A stretch of 64,000 nt of DNA, from NCBI GenBank assembly GCA_036985855.1, contig BTQL01000006.1, positions 1 through 64,000 on the forward strand, written 5' to 3'. The notes beneath the pieces are model-generated. The model was not told where the DNA came from. It did no database searches and saw only the letters and a program-made list of their open reading frames with translations. Below are positions 26,236 through 36,827 of this stretch, in pieces. The translations under genes and the position numbers were made by a program. The DNA comes from B3-G11 sp036985855 (GTDB lineage Bacteria > Actinomycetota > Acidimicrobiia > Spongiisociales > UBA5794). Position 1 is the first letter of the stretch; each line of letters starts with the position of its first letter.

Positions 26236-27089
26236 TGCGGCTTCCTGACTTCTCGTTGCATGTCCGAACGTGTTGGCATCGCGGTCCTCGCTCCGACCCG
26301 TGTCGTTGCGAGCGCTCCCGCGCATGTTGCCCATCTCACTGCATCGAGGACATCTTCGCCGCGATCGAGAGCCTCTGCGAACGCACCGCAGAACGTGTCT
26401 CCTGCACCGGTCGTGTCGACCACATCGACCACGGGTGCCGCCACGAGTACCGTCTCACGGCCCATCGTCACAGAAGCCCCTTCCGCACCGAGGGTCGTGA
26501 TGACGATCGGGACGCTGCTCTCGACGCGCCCCTCGAGCACGACCGAACGTTCGTGCTCATTGACGATGAGCACATCGATCTGATCGATGAGTGATGGCGG
26601 AAGCTCGACAGCAGGCGCTGCGTTGACGATCACGGTTCCCGAGGCGATGGTTGCTGCGTCGATCACAGTTTCGATTGGCACCTCGAGCTGCATGAGCACG
26701 ATGTCGGCCCGTTCGAGGAGGGCTCGAGAATCGACGGTCAGCGAAAGCAGGCCGTTTGCACCGGGGTGCACCGCGATCGTGTTCTCGCCAGTGCTGTCGA
26801 CGGTGATGAGCGCGATGCCCGATGTCGAACCAGCCTCGGTCTGCAGTGCATCAACGGCGACTCCCTCGGCGACGAGAGCAGCCCGTAGTCTTCCAGATTC
26901 GCTGTCATCACCAACTGAGGCGATGAGAGCAACGTCACCGCCAAGGCGTGCAGCAGCGACTGCTTGATTCGCGCCCTTGCCGCCGTCAACCGTCGTGAAG
27001 TCGGTCGCCGGCACGGTCTCACCCCGCCGAGGCAATTGTCGAACCGAGGCTACGAGATCGATGTTCACCGATCCGACGACAGCGATCAT
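26232..27089 (-). CDS. rbsK: Ribokinase (PfkB family)
   Basis: 285 residues phosphorylating ribose at O5. MIAVVGSVNIDLVASVRQLPRRGET and the N-terminal GGKGANQAVAAARLGG signature fit RbsK. The C-terminal DTTGAGDTFCGAFAEAL carries the catalytic Asp and anion hole. It overlaps genes on both sides by 4 bp. Paired with the nucleoside hydrolase it makes a short nucleoside-salvage route to ribose 5-phosphate. Confidence 0.92.
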   Translation of the reverse strand: MIAVVGSVNIDLVASVRQLPRRGETVPATDFTTVDGGKGANQAVAAARLGGDVALIASVGDDSESGRLRAALVAEGVAVDALQTEAGSTSGIALITVDSTGENTIAVHPGANGLLSLTVDSRALLERADIVLMQLEVPIETVIDAATIASGTVIVNAAPAVELPPSLIDQIDVLIVNEHERSVVLEGRVESSVPIVITTLGAEGASVTMGRETVLVAAPVVDVVDTTGAGDTFCGAFAEALDRGEDVLDAVRWATCAGALATTRVGARTAMPTRSDMQREVRKPQ

Positions 27090-28345
27090 CGTGCTCGTTC
27101 GATTCGGTAGATGGATCCACCGAGCGACACGACGTACAGCTCGCCATCGCCACCGACACCGAAACCCGATATCTGCGGGACCGATCCGGTCATGGCGGTC
27201 CAGTCTCTCTCTCCCGACTCGACGGAGTAGCTGCGCAGGAGCCCTGAACAGAAGTCGGCGTAGAAGTAAATACCATCGAGCTCGGGGATCGCTGAACCAC
27301 GATACACATAACCGCCCGTGATCGAGCAGCCTTCGTCATGGCCGTACTCGATGACAGGCGAAATGAAAGTGTTCCGGTCGCAGTTCTCGCTCTGGAAGCA
27401 CGTAGACCCCTCCATGACGGACCAGCCAAAGTTCGCACGACGATTGTCTGTGGCCATCACGGACACTTCCTCGATCTCGTCCTGTCCAACATCCGCGATC
27501 CACACGTCCGCTCCGACACCATCATCGAAGAAGTCGAATGCGAACCGCCACGGATTGCGCAATCCCGTCCAATACACCTCGGGCGCTCCATCGACACCAT
27601 CGGCGTACGGGTTCAGCTCGGGGATGTCGTAGGGGGACCCTCCCGTACCGGGCACGGCGATTCGAAGCATCGCACCAAGCAGCGTGTAAGGATCCTGGCC
27701 ATTGCCGAATACATCATTTGCCGCTCCGCCATCTCCCATCCCTATCCAGAGATAACCACGTGGTCCGAAGGCGATCATGCCCCCGTTGTGGTTTCCGGCT
27801 GGTTGATCGATGACGAGGATCGACGAGGCGGAGGCAACATCGAACACACCGTTGTTGACCACGAATTGGTCGATCACCGTTCGTCCCCGGTTGTCGATGT
27901 AATTCACATAGGCGAGGCCGTTCACATCGAATTCCGGGTGAAATGCCAGTCCGAGCAGTCCCTGCTCACCGCCGAATTGCACGCCTCCACGGATGTCAAG
28001 CGCAACGGCGTGAGCGCCGCCATCAGCGCGCACGATCCGTCCCGGTTGCTCCACCACGAAGTCGGGACCACCGTCCGGATCTGCGACCACAAGAACGGGA
28101 GACTGGAACCCTGAGTCGGTCTCGGAGAGCCGTATCTTCAGTTGGGGCAGCGGAACTGTTGCGGTCGATGATTCTTGATCGATAGTTGCGGGGTCGGTCC
28201 CGCTGGATGTCGGCTGTAGTGGGGCCACCGTCGTCGAGATCACCGTAACCGAAGCGGTCGTTGTGGTTTCGTCCGGGTTGCTCGACGTGCACGCTGTGAC
28301 TACTACAGCGACGGCAAACACACTCAGTGCAGAGACTCGAAGCAT
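27086..28345 (-). CDS. PQQ-dependent sugar dehydrogenase-like lipoprotein
   Basis: 419 residues from ATG 28345. A signal sequence ends in a lipobox (VVVTAC, Cys 19), followed by a long Ser/Thr/Pro linker and a beta-propeller of the soluble glucose/aldose dehydrogenase type: FVVEQPGRI, GGEQGLLGLAFHPEF, NHNGGMIAFGPRGYLWIGMGDGG and YWTGLRNPWRFAFDF. It probably oxidises sugars outside the membrane with PQQ. No PQQ synthesis genes are in the window. It is the first gene of the four-gene unit and overlaps rbsK by 4 bp. Its start abuts a decayed relative on the other strand. Confidence 0.9.
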   Translation of the reverse strand: MLRVSALSVFAVAVVVTACTSSNPDETTTTASVTVISTTVAPLQPTSSGTDPATIDQESSTATVPLPQLKIRLSETDSGFQSPVLVVADPDGGPDFVVEQPGRIVRADGGAHAVALDIRGGVQFGGEQGLLGLAFHPEFDVNGLAYVNYIDNRGRTVIDQFVVNNGVFDVASASSILVIDQPAGNHNGGMIAFGPRGYLWIGMGDGGAANDVFGNGQDPYTLLGAMLRIAVPGTGGSPYDIPELNPYADGVDGAPEVYWTGLRNPWRFAFDFFDDGVGADVWIADVGQDEIEEVSVMATDNRRANFGWSVMEGSTCFQSENCDRNTFISPVIEYGHDEGCSITGGYVYRGSAIPELDGIYFYADFCSGLLRSYSVESGERDWTAMTGSVPQISGFGVGGDGELYVVSLGGSIYRIERAR

Positions 28346-28365
28346 CGGCCCAGCGTACCGCGAGG

Positions 28366-28572
28366 TTGCACGGTCAATACATCTTCGGAGATCACTGCTT
28401 CGGATGGATGCGCTCAGCCCCTGCACTCGACGGTGACCTCGGTCCAGTAACCGATTGGGAACCGATGCTCGGAAAGATTGGCAACATCACGACTTTTGGA
28501 CTTGATCACGACGGCGAACTCCTGGTCGCGACCCTCGACGGAGACGTATACCGAATCACCGCCGTCCGCTGA
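28366..28572 (+). pseudogene. C-terminal remnant of a second sugar dehydrogenase-like gene
   Basis: About 68 residues (LHGQYIFGDHCFGWMRSA through GELLVATLDGDVYRITAVR) match the last propeller blade of PQQ sugar dehydrogenases. They resemble the intact neighbour's own C-terminus (GIYFYADFCSGLLRSY through GELYVVSLGGSIYRI). The rest of the gene is missing. It is oriented opposite to the neighbour and ends about 20 bp from that gene's start, so the neighbour's promoter must lie within this remnant. Confidence 0.75.
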
Positions 28573-28601
28573 GCGACCTTCTCCGCGGATGGCCCGTCAT
28601 C

Positions 28602-30050
28602 TCATTGAAATGCTGCGTCGCTCTGGTCGGTGAGGAACTCATAGATCTCGACCATGTCTACGCCGGGGATCGTTTCGACCGGCATGGCCGCGAGGACGTG
28701 GCTGTTCGGGCGGACCGATGGCCATGCGTTTCCATTCCAACGCTCTGCCATTTCGTCACTGACTGTTCGGCAGCATTCGCCGTCGGGACACTGGGAGACG
28801 GATCTTCGGTCTGTATTCCACCCTCGGAACCACTTAGCGTCTTCGAACCTGACTCCGACGGTAATCGCTCGAGCAGGCTCGTTCTCCGTCTCGACGAATG
28901 TCGCACACCAATAGGTGCCCGAACTGGTGTCGGTGTACTGATAGTGGATCGTGTATCGGGCATCGGATACGAAAGCCTGGCGGGTTCCCCACTCCCTGCA
29001 AAGCCGCTGGCCCTCGATGGCTCCCGCGGAGTTCTTCGGAAACGGCACGCCGTTGTTCGAGTATGCCTTCCAGATGATCCCCTGGTCGTCTGAGCGAACG
29101 AAATGTGTGCCGAGCCCGAGATGCTCCGTCGCGAGGTTCGTGAACCGGTGACCGGCCATCTCGTAGGACACAAAGAACCGATCCTTCAGATCCTCTACCG
29201 ACAGGTTCCTGTCCGCCTTTGCCTCGAGCAGGAAGGGAATGGCCGCAGATTGGGGAAGCAGCGCCGCTCCGGCGAAGTAGTTGGCCTCGACGCGCTGTCT
29301 GAGGAACTCAGAGAAGTCCTTCGGATCGGGATGACCGAGGGCGAAGTGACCGAGGGTCTGGAGGATCACCGACCGCGACTGCTTCGAATCGAAACTTTCC
29401 CTGCCGTGCACGTAGATCTTGCCGTTGGACAGATCGGATACGGACCGCACAGACGCCGGCACCTCCGGTGTGCGAATCACCTTGAATCCGTAGTGGCTGG
29501 AAAGGGCGTTGAGGTCTCCTTTGGACATCGCCCCGTGGCCTTCGTATCCGATCGCTTCCACGGCCTCGGTGGCGATTGCCTCGATCTCGCCGAAATAGTT
29601 TCCGCGCTCTGTCATCTCAGCACGCAGCTGTGCGTTCGCCGCCCTGGCCTCGTCCCTTGTGAACGGTGCCGCGTCATCGCGGCCTCGCAACTCCTGGTAC
29701 AACCGAACGATGTGCTCGAGCGCAGCGTCAGGAAGACCAGCCGTCGGCTTCAGGTATGGCAGTCCGAGATCTCGATACGCCTGGTCACGTTGGACTCGTT
29801 CGATCGTCACTTCGAGTTCGGCTCTCCTCGATGGCGCCTCGGTCGAGAGGAGATCTGACACGTCGATTCCGAACGCGACCGAGAGATCATTGATCAGTCC
29901 AAGCTTCGGTTCCTTCTTGCCGTTTTCGAGCAACGAGAGAAATGGCGCAGGTTTGGACACCTTCGCACCGAGGTCATCGAGGGTCATCCCCGCCGACTTG
30001 CGGAAATGCCTGACTCGCTTTCCGAACACGAGTGGGTCAATTGTTGCCAT
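28602..30050 (-). CDS. ramB: RamB-like regulator of the glyoxylate shunt (XRE-ImmA-like, ScfR group)
   Basis: 482 residues. An N-terminal XRE helix-turn-helix (GKRVRHFRKSAGMTLDDLGAKVSKPAPFLSLLENG, about 9-44) is followed by an M78/ImmA-like domain near 190-330 whose HExxH is degenerate (LQTLGHFALGHP). The C-terminal domain contains CPDGECC. It lies divergent from malate synthase and isocitrate lyase, the targets of RamB in Corynebacterium and Mycobacterium. By family knowledge it would sense short acyl-CoA-related signals and control aceA, aceB and itself. Confidence 0.85.
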   Translation of the reverse strand: MATIDPLVFGKRVRHFRKSAGMTLDDLGAKVSKPAPFLSLLENGKKEPKLGLINDLSVAFGIDVSDLLSTEAPSRRAELEVTIERVQRDQAYRDLGLPYLKPTAGLPDAALEHIVRLYQELRGRDDAAPFTRDEARAANAQLRAEMTERGNYFGEIEAIATEAVEAIGYEGHGAMSKGDLNALSSHYGFKVIRTPEVPASVRSVSDLSNGKIYVHGRESFDSKQSRSVILQTLGHFALGHPDPKDFSEFLRQRVEANYFAGAALLPQSAAIPFLLEAKADRNLSVEDLKDRFFVSYEMAGHRFTNLATEHLGLGTHFVRSDDQGIIWKAYSNNGVPFPKNSAGAIEGQRLCREWGTRQAFVSDARYTIHYQYTDTSSGTYWCATFVETENEPARAITVGVRFEDAKWFRGWNTDRRSVSQCPDGECCRTVSDEMAERWNGNAWPSVRPNSHVLAAMPVETIPGVDMVEIYEFLTDQSDAAFQ

Positions 30051-30076
30051 GAAGAATCACCCTTCTCCCCGATTGT

Positions 30077-30132
30077 CGAAAGTTTCGTGCTTCTTATTGT
30101 CGCATGCATTTGCGTTTACACCAAACTTGTCG
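30077..30132. promoter_or_regulatory. Candidate RamB sites in the ramB-aceB intergenic region
   Basis: CGAAAGTTTCG (30077-30087) is an 11-bp palindrome. Read on the minus strand it gives GAAACTTTCG, which shares AAACTTT with the published corynebacterial RamB motif. CCAAACTTGTCG (30121-30132) is a second partial match. Both lie in the 111 bp between the divergent genes. Confidence 0.45.
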
Positions 30133-30161
30133 TTTCCTGAGCGCACCCGGGAAAGGGATCT

Positions 30162-31751
<1,590 letters not shown>

Positions 31752-31778
31752 CACCGGTTCGCGACTATTGGAGCGACT

Positions 31779-33074
31779 ATGACGAACGACAGCACCATTG
31801 CACAAAGAGCCGAAGCGATCACGAGGGCTTGGGAAACCAACCCACGTTGGGACGGGATCGACCGGGACTACACGGCACAGGACGTGGTGAAACTCCAGGG
31901 CTCATTCCTCGTGCAGCACACGATCGCGTCGATGATGGCTGACGCACTGTGGGAGAAGCTCAATTCCCAGGACTACATCAATGCCCTGGGAGCGATGAGT
32001 GGTGGCCAGGCCGTGCAAATGGTGAGGGCCGGCCTGCAGGCCATCTACCTGTCCGGTTGGCAGGTTGCCGCCGACGCGAATCTGTCGGGGTCCGTGTATC
32101 CGGATCAGTCGCTGTATCCGGCGAACTCTGCTCCAGAGCTGGTGAGGCGCATCAACAACGCACTCCAGCGGGCGGACGAGATCGAGTGGTCCGAAGGTGA
32201 TGACAGCAGGGAGTGGATCGTCCCGATCGTCGCGGACGCCGAGTCAGGCTTCGGTGGGCCGCTCAATGTCTTCGAACTCACGAAGGCATTCATCCGCGCT
32301 GGCGCTGCTGCCGTCCATCTCGAGGATCAGCTCTCCTCCGAGAAGAAGTGCGGACACATGGGCGGCAAGGTGCTCGTGCCGACCTCACACCATGTCCGCA
32401 CTCTGAAGTCTGCGCGCCTTGCCGCCGACGTGATGGGCGTCCCCACGCTCGTTGTCGCAAGAACGGACTCGCTCGGCGCCGCACTGCTCACGACCGATGT
32501 GGACGAACGTGACCGCCGGTTCCTGACCGGCGAGCGAACTGCTGAGGGCTTCTACGAGGTCGACAACAGCTTGGACGCCGCGATCAGTCGAGGACTCGCG
32601 TACGCTCCATACGCTGATCTGATCTGGTGCGAAACGTCGACGCCTGACCTCACGGAAGCGGCGTTGTTCGCCGAGGCAATCCATGCGGTACACCCGGAGA
32701 AGATGCTCGCATACAACTGCTCGCCATCGTTCAACTGGAAACGCCATCTTGACGACGCGGCCATCGCAACATTCCAGAAGGAACTCGGCGCAATGGGATA
32801 CCGGTTCCAGTTCATCACGCTCGCCGGGTTCCACGCGCTCAATGCAACAATGTTCGAGCTTGCTTCCGGGTACAGGGAGCGCGGCATGGCGGCATACGTC
32901 GAACTGCAGGAGGCCGAGTTCGCCATGGAGAGCGCCGGGTATACCGCCACCCGGCACCAGCGCGAAGTTGGTGCAGGCTACTTCGACCAGGTTTCCCAGG
33001 TGATCTCGGGCGGACTGTCGTCGACCCTTGCCCTCGAGGGGTCTACGGAAGAGAACCAGTTCTACGACAGTTGA
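31779..33074 (+). CDS. aceA: Isocitrate lyase
   Basis: A 431-residue enzyme splitting isocitrate into succinate and glyoxylate. The catalytic signature SEKKCGHMGGKVLVPT (near residue 190) has the active-site Cys. VPIVADAESGFGG, VARTDSLGAALL and MLAYNCSPSFNWKRHLD are also conserved. GGAG lies 6 bases upstream of the ATG. With aceB it completes the glyoxylate shunt, allowing growth on fatty acids and acetate. Confidence 0.97.
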   Translation: MTNDSTIAQRAEAITRAWETNPRWDGIDRDYTAQDVVKLQGSFLVQHTIASMMADALWEKLNSQDYINALGAMSGGQAVQMVRAGLQAIYLSGWQVAADANLSGSVYPDQSLYPANSAPELVRRINNALQRADEIEWSEGDDSREWIVPIVADAESGFGGPLNVFELTKAFIRAGAAAVHLEDQLSSEKKCGHMGGKVLVPTSHHVRTLKSARLAADVMGVPTLVVARTDSLGAALLTTDVDERDRRFLTGERTAEGFYEVDNSLDAAISRGLAYAPYADLIWCETSTPDLTEAALFAEAIHAVHPEKMLAYNCSPSFNWKRHLDDAAIATFQKELGAMGYRFQFITLAGFHALNATMFELASGYRERGMAAYVELQEAEFAMESAGYTATRHQREVGAGYFDQVSQVISGGLSSTLALEGSTEENQFYDS

Positions 33075-33095
33075 TCGTTCTGCCGAAGGGCGAGT

Positions 33096-34214
33096 TCAGA
33101 TTCCTATCGCGTCTGCGAGTCGGTCGCGGTAGGACTCCACGGATCCGAGGAGAAGCGCCGTGCTCTTCGCTCTCTTCAAATACAGGTGGGCGTCGTGCTC
33201 CCATGTGAAGCCGATGCCGCCGAATATCTGAATCGTGTCCCCCGCCGCCTTGAGATATGCGTCCGAGCACACCGACTTGGCGAGCGGAACAGCAACACCT
33301 GACTCATGAGGATCATCAAGCGTGCGCGCCGCGTGGGACGCAGCGGACCTGGCATGTTCCACGGCGACAAGCATGTCGGCGCACATGTGTTTCACAGCCT
33401 GAAATGATCCGATGGCCCTGCCGAACTGGAAACGGCTCTTCGCATACTCAACCGATATCTCGAGACATCGCTGGGTTCCGGCGGCCTGTTCCTGGGCAAG
33501 CGCCACAACGCCTGCGTCGAGGGCAGCGCGCAGAGCGTGTTCGCTTGGAGAACCTCCAAGATACGCGCCGGTGTCGACGGCTACGTTCTGGAGCTCGAGC
33601 TCCCCGAGCGGACGCGTTGCATCGAGCGATGGCGTTGGGTTCACGGAGACTCCGGCGGCGGACCCATCGACCATGAACAAGCCGGTACCCGCCCCTGTGT
33701 CTGCAATCACAACAAAGGCGTCGGCATTCGGCGCGTCTGTCACATACCGTTTCAGCCCAGAGAGCCTCCAGCCGTTCCCATCTGGCTCGGCTTTGGTTTC
33801 GCATCGTTCGAGGTCATGGGCGTCCTCGAACGCCGCAAGCGTGGCGATGCGCTCGCCCGACGCGATCTGTGGCAGCAGCCGCGCCTTCTGGTCCTCCGAT
33901 CCAGCCGAGAGAATCGCGGAGCTGGCGAGCGTCGACGACAAAAGTGGCACGGGAACAACCCGCCGTCCCAGTTCCTCGAACACGATCGCCGTCTCCACGA
34001 ACGAATAGCCCGCACCCCCGTACTCCTCGGGAATGTGCAGTCCGATGAGCCCCATCTCAACGAGACCGCTCCATGCATCACGGTTGATCGCAGAGTCCGT
34101 CAGCGATGAGTCACGAGTCGAATCCATATCGACTGTTGCCTCGAGGAACTCTCTCACTGTTGCGCCGAGCATCGCCTGTTCTTCGGTTCTGGCAAAGCTG
34201 ATGCTCTCAGCCAC
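33096..34214 (-). CDS. Acyl-CoA dehydrogenase, subunit 1 of a probable pair
   Basis: 372 residues from GTG 34214 (AESISFARTEEQAMLGATVREFL); ATG 34223 is an alternative, and both overlap the upstream stop. It shows the N-terminal helical domain (VEMGLIGLHIPEEYGGAGYSF), a middle beta domain and a C-terminal helical domain with RFQFGRAIGSFQAVKHMCADM. The end HLYLKRAKSTALLLGS is typical of actinobacterial heteromeric dehydrogenases. No clear catalytic Glu is seen, so it may rely on its partner for the active site. Confidence 0.88.
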   Translation of the reverse strand: MAESISFARTEEQAMLGATVREFLEATVDMDSTRDSSLTDSAINRDAWSGLVEMGLIGLHIPEEYGGAGYSFVETAIVFEELGRRVVPVPLLSSTLASSAILSAGSEDQKARLLPQIASGERIATLAAFEDAHDLERCETKAEPDGNGWRLSGLKRYVTDAPNADAFVVIADTGAGTGLFMVDGSAAGVSVNPTPSLDATRPLGELELQNVAVDTGAYLGGSPSEHALRAALDAGVVALAQEQAAGTQRCLEISVEYAKSRFQFGRAIGSFQAVKHMCADMLVAVEHARSAASHAARTLDDPHESGVAVPLAKSVCSDAYLKAAGDTIQIFGGIGFTWEHDAHLYLKRAKSTALLLGSVESYRDRLADAIGI

Positions 34215-35412
34215 GCGGCACATCCTTCCATGGAAGCTCCTTGTCAACACGGGGTTCACCCGGGAGACCGAGCACTCGCTCACCGAGGATGTTCCGCATG
34301 ATCTCGGACGTACCGCCCTCGATGCTGTTTGCCCTTGCCCTGAGGAACGCCCGTTGCGGACTCATGATTCGTTCGATTTCGCGGGTGTCGTATGAGGTCG
34401 CTTCGAGCGTGTAACCCTCGGGAATCGTGGCACCCTCAAGGCCTTGCATCGCAACGGTGAACGCGGTCACCTCCTTGTTCAGATCTGCCCATGCAAGCTT
34501 TCCTGTCGAACCCTCCGGACCGGGCACACCAGCCTGCATGTTCTCGGCTGCACGAAGACTTGTGAGCCGCATCGCCTCCACCTCGCACCAAAGACGCGCG
34601 AGCTCTCTTCGTGTGGCTGGATCTCCGGAGCCGGATTCGTTCCACGTAACGATCGCGTCCCCAATGGCCCCATCGCCACGGGGAACTGTCCGACCGCCGA
34701 TCGCGACTCGCTCGTTCATAAGCGTCGTCATCGCCACCCGCCATCCGGCCCCAACGTCGTCGATTCGGTTCTCGTCCGGGACGAGTGTGTCATCGAAGAA
34801 GACTTCATTGAACTCTGCCTCACCCGTGATCTGGTACAGCGGGCGAATGTCGACACCTTCTGCCTCCATGTCGACGACGAAGTACGTCATGCCCCTGTGC
34901 TTCGGCTGATCCGGGTCTGTGCGGGTAACCACCATGCCCCACTTCGCGAGATGGGCGAGTGTCGTCCATACCTTCTGACCGTTCAGGACCCACGTGGCGC
35001 CGTCACGGACGGCCCTCGTAGCGAGGCCGGCCACATCAGAGCCGGCTCCTGGTTCGGAGAAGAGTTGACACCAGAGCTCGTCCATCACGAACATCGGACG
35101 GAGCCATCGGGTTCGCTGCTCGGGTGTTCCATGGGCGGCCAGCACGCCTGCACCCATCCCGATGCCAAGAATGTTTGCGGTGGCGTTCCACGTCGGCGCA
35201 CCAGCCTCGTTCAGTCTTCTCGACACAACTTCCCGAAAGCTTGGGCTCACTGCGAGGCCCCCGTCACCGACGGGGAAGTCTGGCCACGCCAGTCCGGCGT
35301 CGAACTGGGCGCCCCAGAAAACCTTCGCATCGGTAGTGACCGGCGCGTAGTCCGCAAGCAGTTTGTCAATCGCCGCCTCTACGACCACCTTCTGGTCATC
35401 GCCCCGATTCAC
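34207..35412 (-). CDS. Acyl-CoA dehydrogenase, subunit 2 of a probable pair
   Basis: 401 residues. FSEPGAGSDVAGLATRAVRDGATWVLNGQKVWTT is the FAD-binding middle domain. The C-terminus EGGTSEIMRNILGERVLGLPGEPR has the typical R-N-I-x-G-E-R block. Adjacent dehydrogenases of unequal sequence resemble the FadE heterotetramers that desaturate steroid side-chain CoA thioesters in mycobacteria (family knowledge). It overlaps the MaoC gene stop-to-start by 4 bp. Confidence 0.9.
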   Translation of the reverse strand: MNRGDDQKVVVEAAIDKLLADYAPVTTDAKVFWGAQFDAGLAWPDFPVGDGGLAVSPSFREVVSRRLNEAGAPTWNATANILGIGMGAGVLAAHGTPEQRTRWLRPMFVMDELWCQLFSEPGAGSDVAGLATRAVRDGATWVLNGQKVWTTLAHLAKWGMVVTRTDPDQPKHRGMTYFVVDMEAEGVDIRPLYQITGEAEFNEVFFDDTLVPDENRIDDVGAGWRVAMTTLMNERVAIGGRTVPRGDGAIGDAIVTWNESGSGDPATRRELARLWCEVEAMRLTSLRAAENMQAGVPGPEGSTGKLAWADLNKEVTAFTVAMQGLEGATIPEGYTLEATSYDTREIERIMSPQRAFLRARANSIEGGTSEIMRNILGERVLGLPGEPRVDKELPWKDVPRG

Positions 35413-35876
35413 GACGATTCGGCCATGACTGCGAGGGTCAGAAGTTCGGCAACCAGGGCAGGCCTCTCCTGACCCTCGATCTCGACGGTAACCGAATTCG
35501 TGACCAGGATCTGACCGGGTGACTTCTCCTTCACATCCTTGAGAACCGAAACCGTGCGAACCCGTGAATCCACGGTCACCGGGTTGAGAAACCGGACCTT
35601 GTCGGATCCGTAGTTGATGTACATGACTGCGCCATCGGGAAGCAACATCGACCCGAGGGTCAGATAGCTGAGAAGCGACTGGGTGAGAAAACCGTGGGCA
35701 ATCGTCTTCCCGAAAGGTCCTTGTGCCGCCGCATCGGGATCAACATGGATCCACTGGTGGTCCATGGTTGCTTCAGCAAATGCATCGATACGGTCCTGAT
35801 CGATCGTGAACCAGTCGGAGCGACCGGTCTCTTCACCGATGTGGTTCTCGAGCTCTGAGAGGGGTACGACTGGCAT
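35409..35876 (-). CDS. MaoC-like enoyl-CoA hydratase
   Basis: 155 residues, single hot-dog fold. AEATMDHQWIHVDPDAAAQGPFGKTIAHGFLTQSL holds the hydratase Asp/His motif. It would add water to a 2-enoyl-CoA, probably the product of the dehydrogenases encoded just downstream. It is first in the three-gene leftward unit and divergent from an SDR gene. Confidence 0.93.
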   Translation of the reverse strand: MPVVPLSELENHIGEETGRSDWFTIDQDRIDAFAEATMDHQWIHVDPDAAAQGPFGKTIAHGFLTQSLLSYLTLGSMLLPDGAVMYINYGSDKVRFLNPVTVDSRVRTVSVLKDVKEKSPGQILVTNSVTVEIEGQERPALVAELLTLAVMAESS

Positions 35877-35970
35877 GGGATCCCTTCGGTCGACAATCGA
35901 CGGGTGACTCGTGTCCGCTGACGTACCGTACTACCACCTGCGATGATGCTCTCGACGAGGAGAGTGAAAG

Positions 35971-36753
35971 TTGGACATCAGAGGGCGGGTTGTCATGATC
36001 ACCGGTGCGGGCAGTGGCATCGGCGCTGCAATGGCGCTCAGGTTCGCCCAAGAGGGCGCAGATGCCGTGGTCGTTACGGATATCGATGCTGACGGGGCGA
36101 GCAGTGTCGCGGCAGAGATCGATGGCGAAGCGTTCGACCTCGACGTGACAGACGAGGACGCTACAGCCGGCGTGATCCGCCGGGTCGAGGAGACTCACGG
36201 ACGTCTCGACATCCTCTGTCTCAACGCTGGTATCCCCACGGGCGGATCGGTCGATGCGTCGAACGAGGAATGGCAACGGACCTGGGATGTCAACGTGATG
36301 GCCCATGTGTATGCGACCCGCCATGCGCTTCCGTCGATGCTCGAGCGAGGCGAGGGTTACATCGTGACGACCGCTTCGGCGGCGGGCCTGCTCACCAACG
36401 TCGGCGCCGCGCCATACTCCGTCACGAAACACGCCGCGGTTGCACTGGCTGAATGGTTGTCCGTGACCTACGGAAGCCGAGGCATCAAGGTTTCGTGCCT
36501 CTGCCCGATGTTCGTGGATACTCCGATGCTCGACGCGTTCGCAGGCCACACGAGCGAGATGCGCGATTGGGTCGAGGGAGTTGCGATCGACGTCGACGAC
36601 GTTGCGGAAGCGGTCGTGACGGGCATCCGTGAAGAGACCTTCCTCATCCTCCCCCACGCCGTCGTCCTCGACTACTTCCAGCGAAAAGCACTCGACTACG
36701 ACCGTTGGATCTCCGGGATGCAGGATCTGAACAGCCAGATGACCGACAGGTGA
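35971..36753 (+). CDS. Short-chain dehydrogenase/reductase
   Basis: 260 residues, TTG start with AGGAG about 10 bases upstream. The classical SDR Rossmann motif ITGAGSGIGAAMA (near 11), NAGIP, and the catalytic Y-x3-K in APYSVTKHAAVALAEWL are all intact. The acidic residue after beta-2 (VVTDIDADG) suggests NAD. Its place beside acyl-CoA genes suggests a hydroxyacyl or hydroxysteroid substrate, which is inference. Confidence 0.9.
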   Translation: MDIRGRVVMITGAGSGIGAAMALRFAQEGADAVVVTDIDADGASSVAAEIDGEAFDLDVTDEDATAGVIRRVEETHGRLDILCLNAGIPTGGSVDASNEEWQRTWDVNVMAHVYATRHALPSMLERGEGYIVTTASAAGLLTNVGAAPYSVTKHAAVALAEWLSVTYGSRGIKVSCLCPMFVDTPMLDAFAGHTSEMRDWVEGVAIDVDDVAEAVVTGIREETFLILPHAVVLDYFQRKALDYDRWISGMQDLNSQMTDR

Positions 36754-36774
36754 GCTCTGCCGTCCAACCCGCGT

Positions 36775-36824
36775 ACCCAGGGTTCCAGACCGCACTCAGT
36801 CCGGTCTACAGCCCGCAGAACGGG
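36775..36824. repeat. 50-bp inverted repeat, left arm, with internal palindrome
   Basis: The sequence from ACCCAGGGTTCCAGACCG to CAGAACGGG matches the reverse complement of 39,989-40,038 at about 45 of 50 positions. Inside it, 36787-36807 forms an imperfect 21-bp palindrome with arms AGACCG and CGGTCT and centre ACTCAGT. It lies between the ends of two convergent genes. Confidence 0.8.
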
Positions 36825-36827
36825 ACG

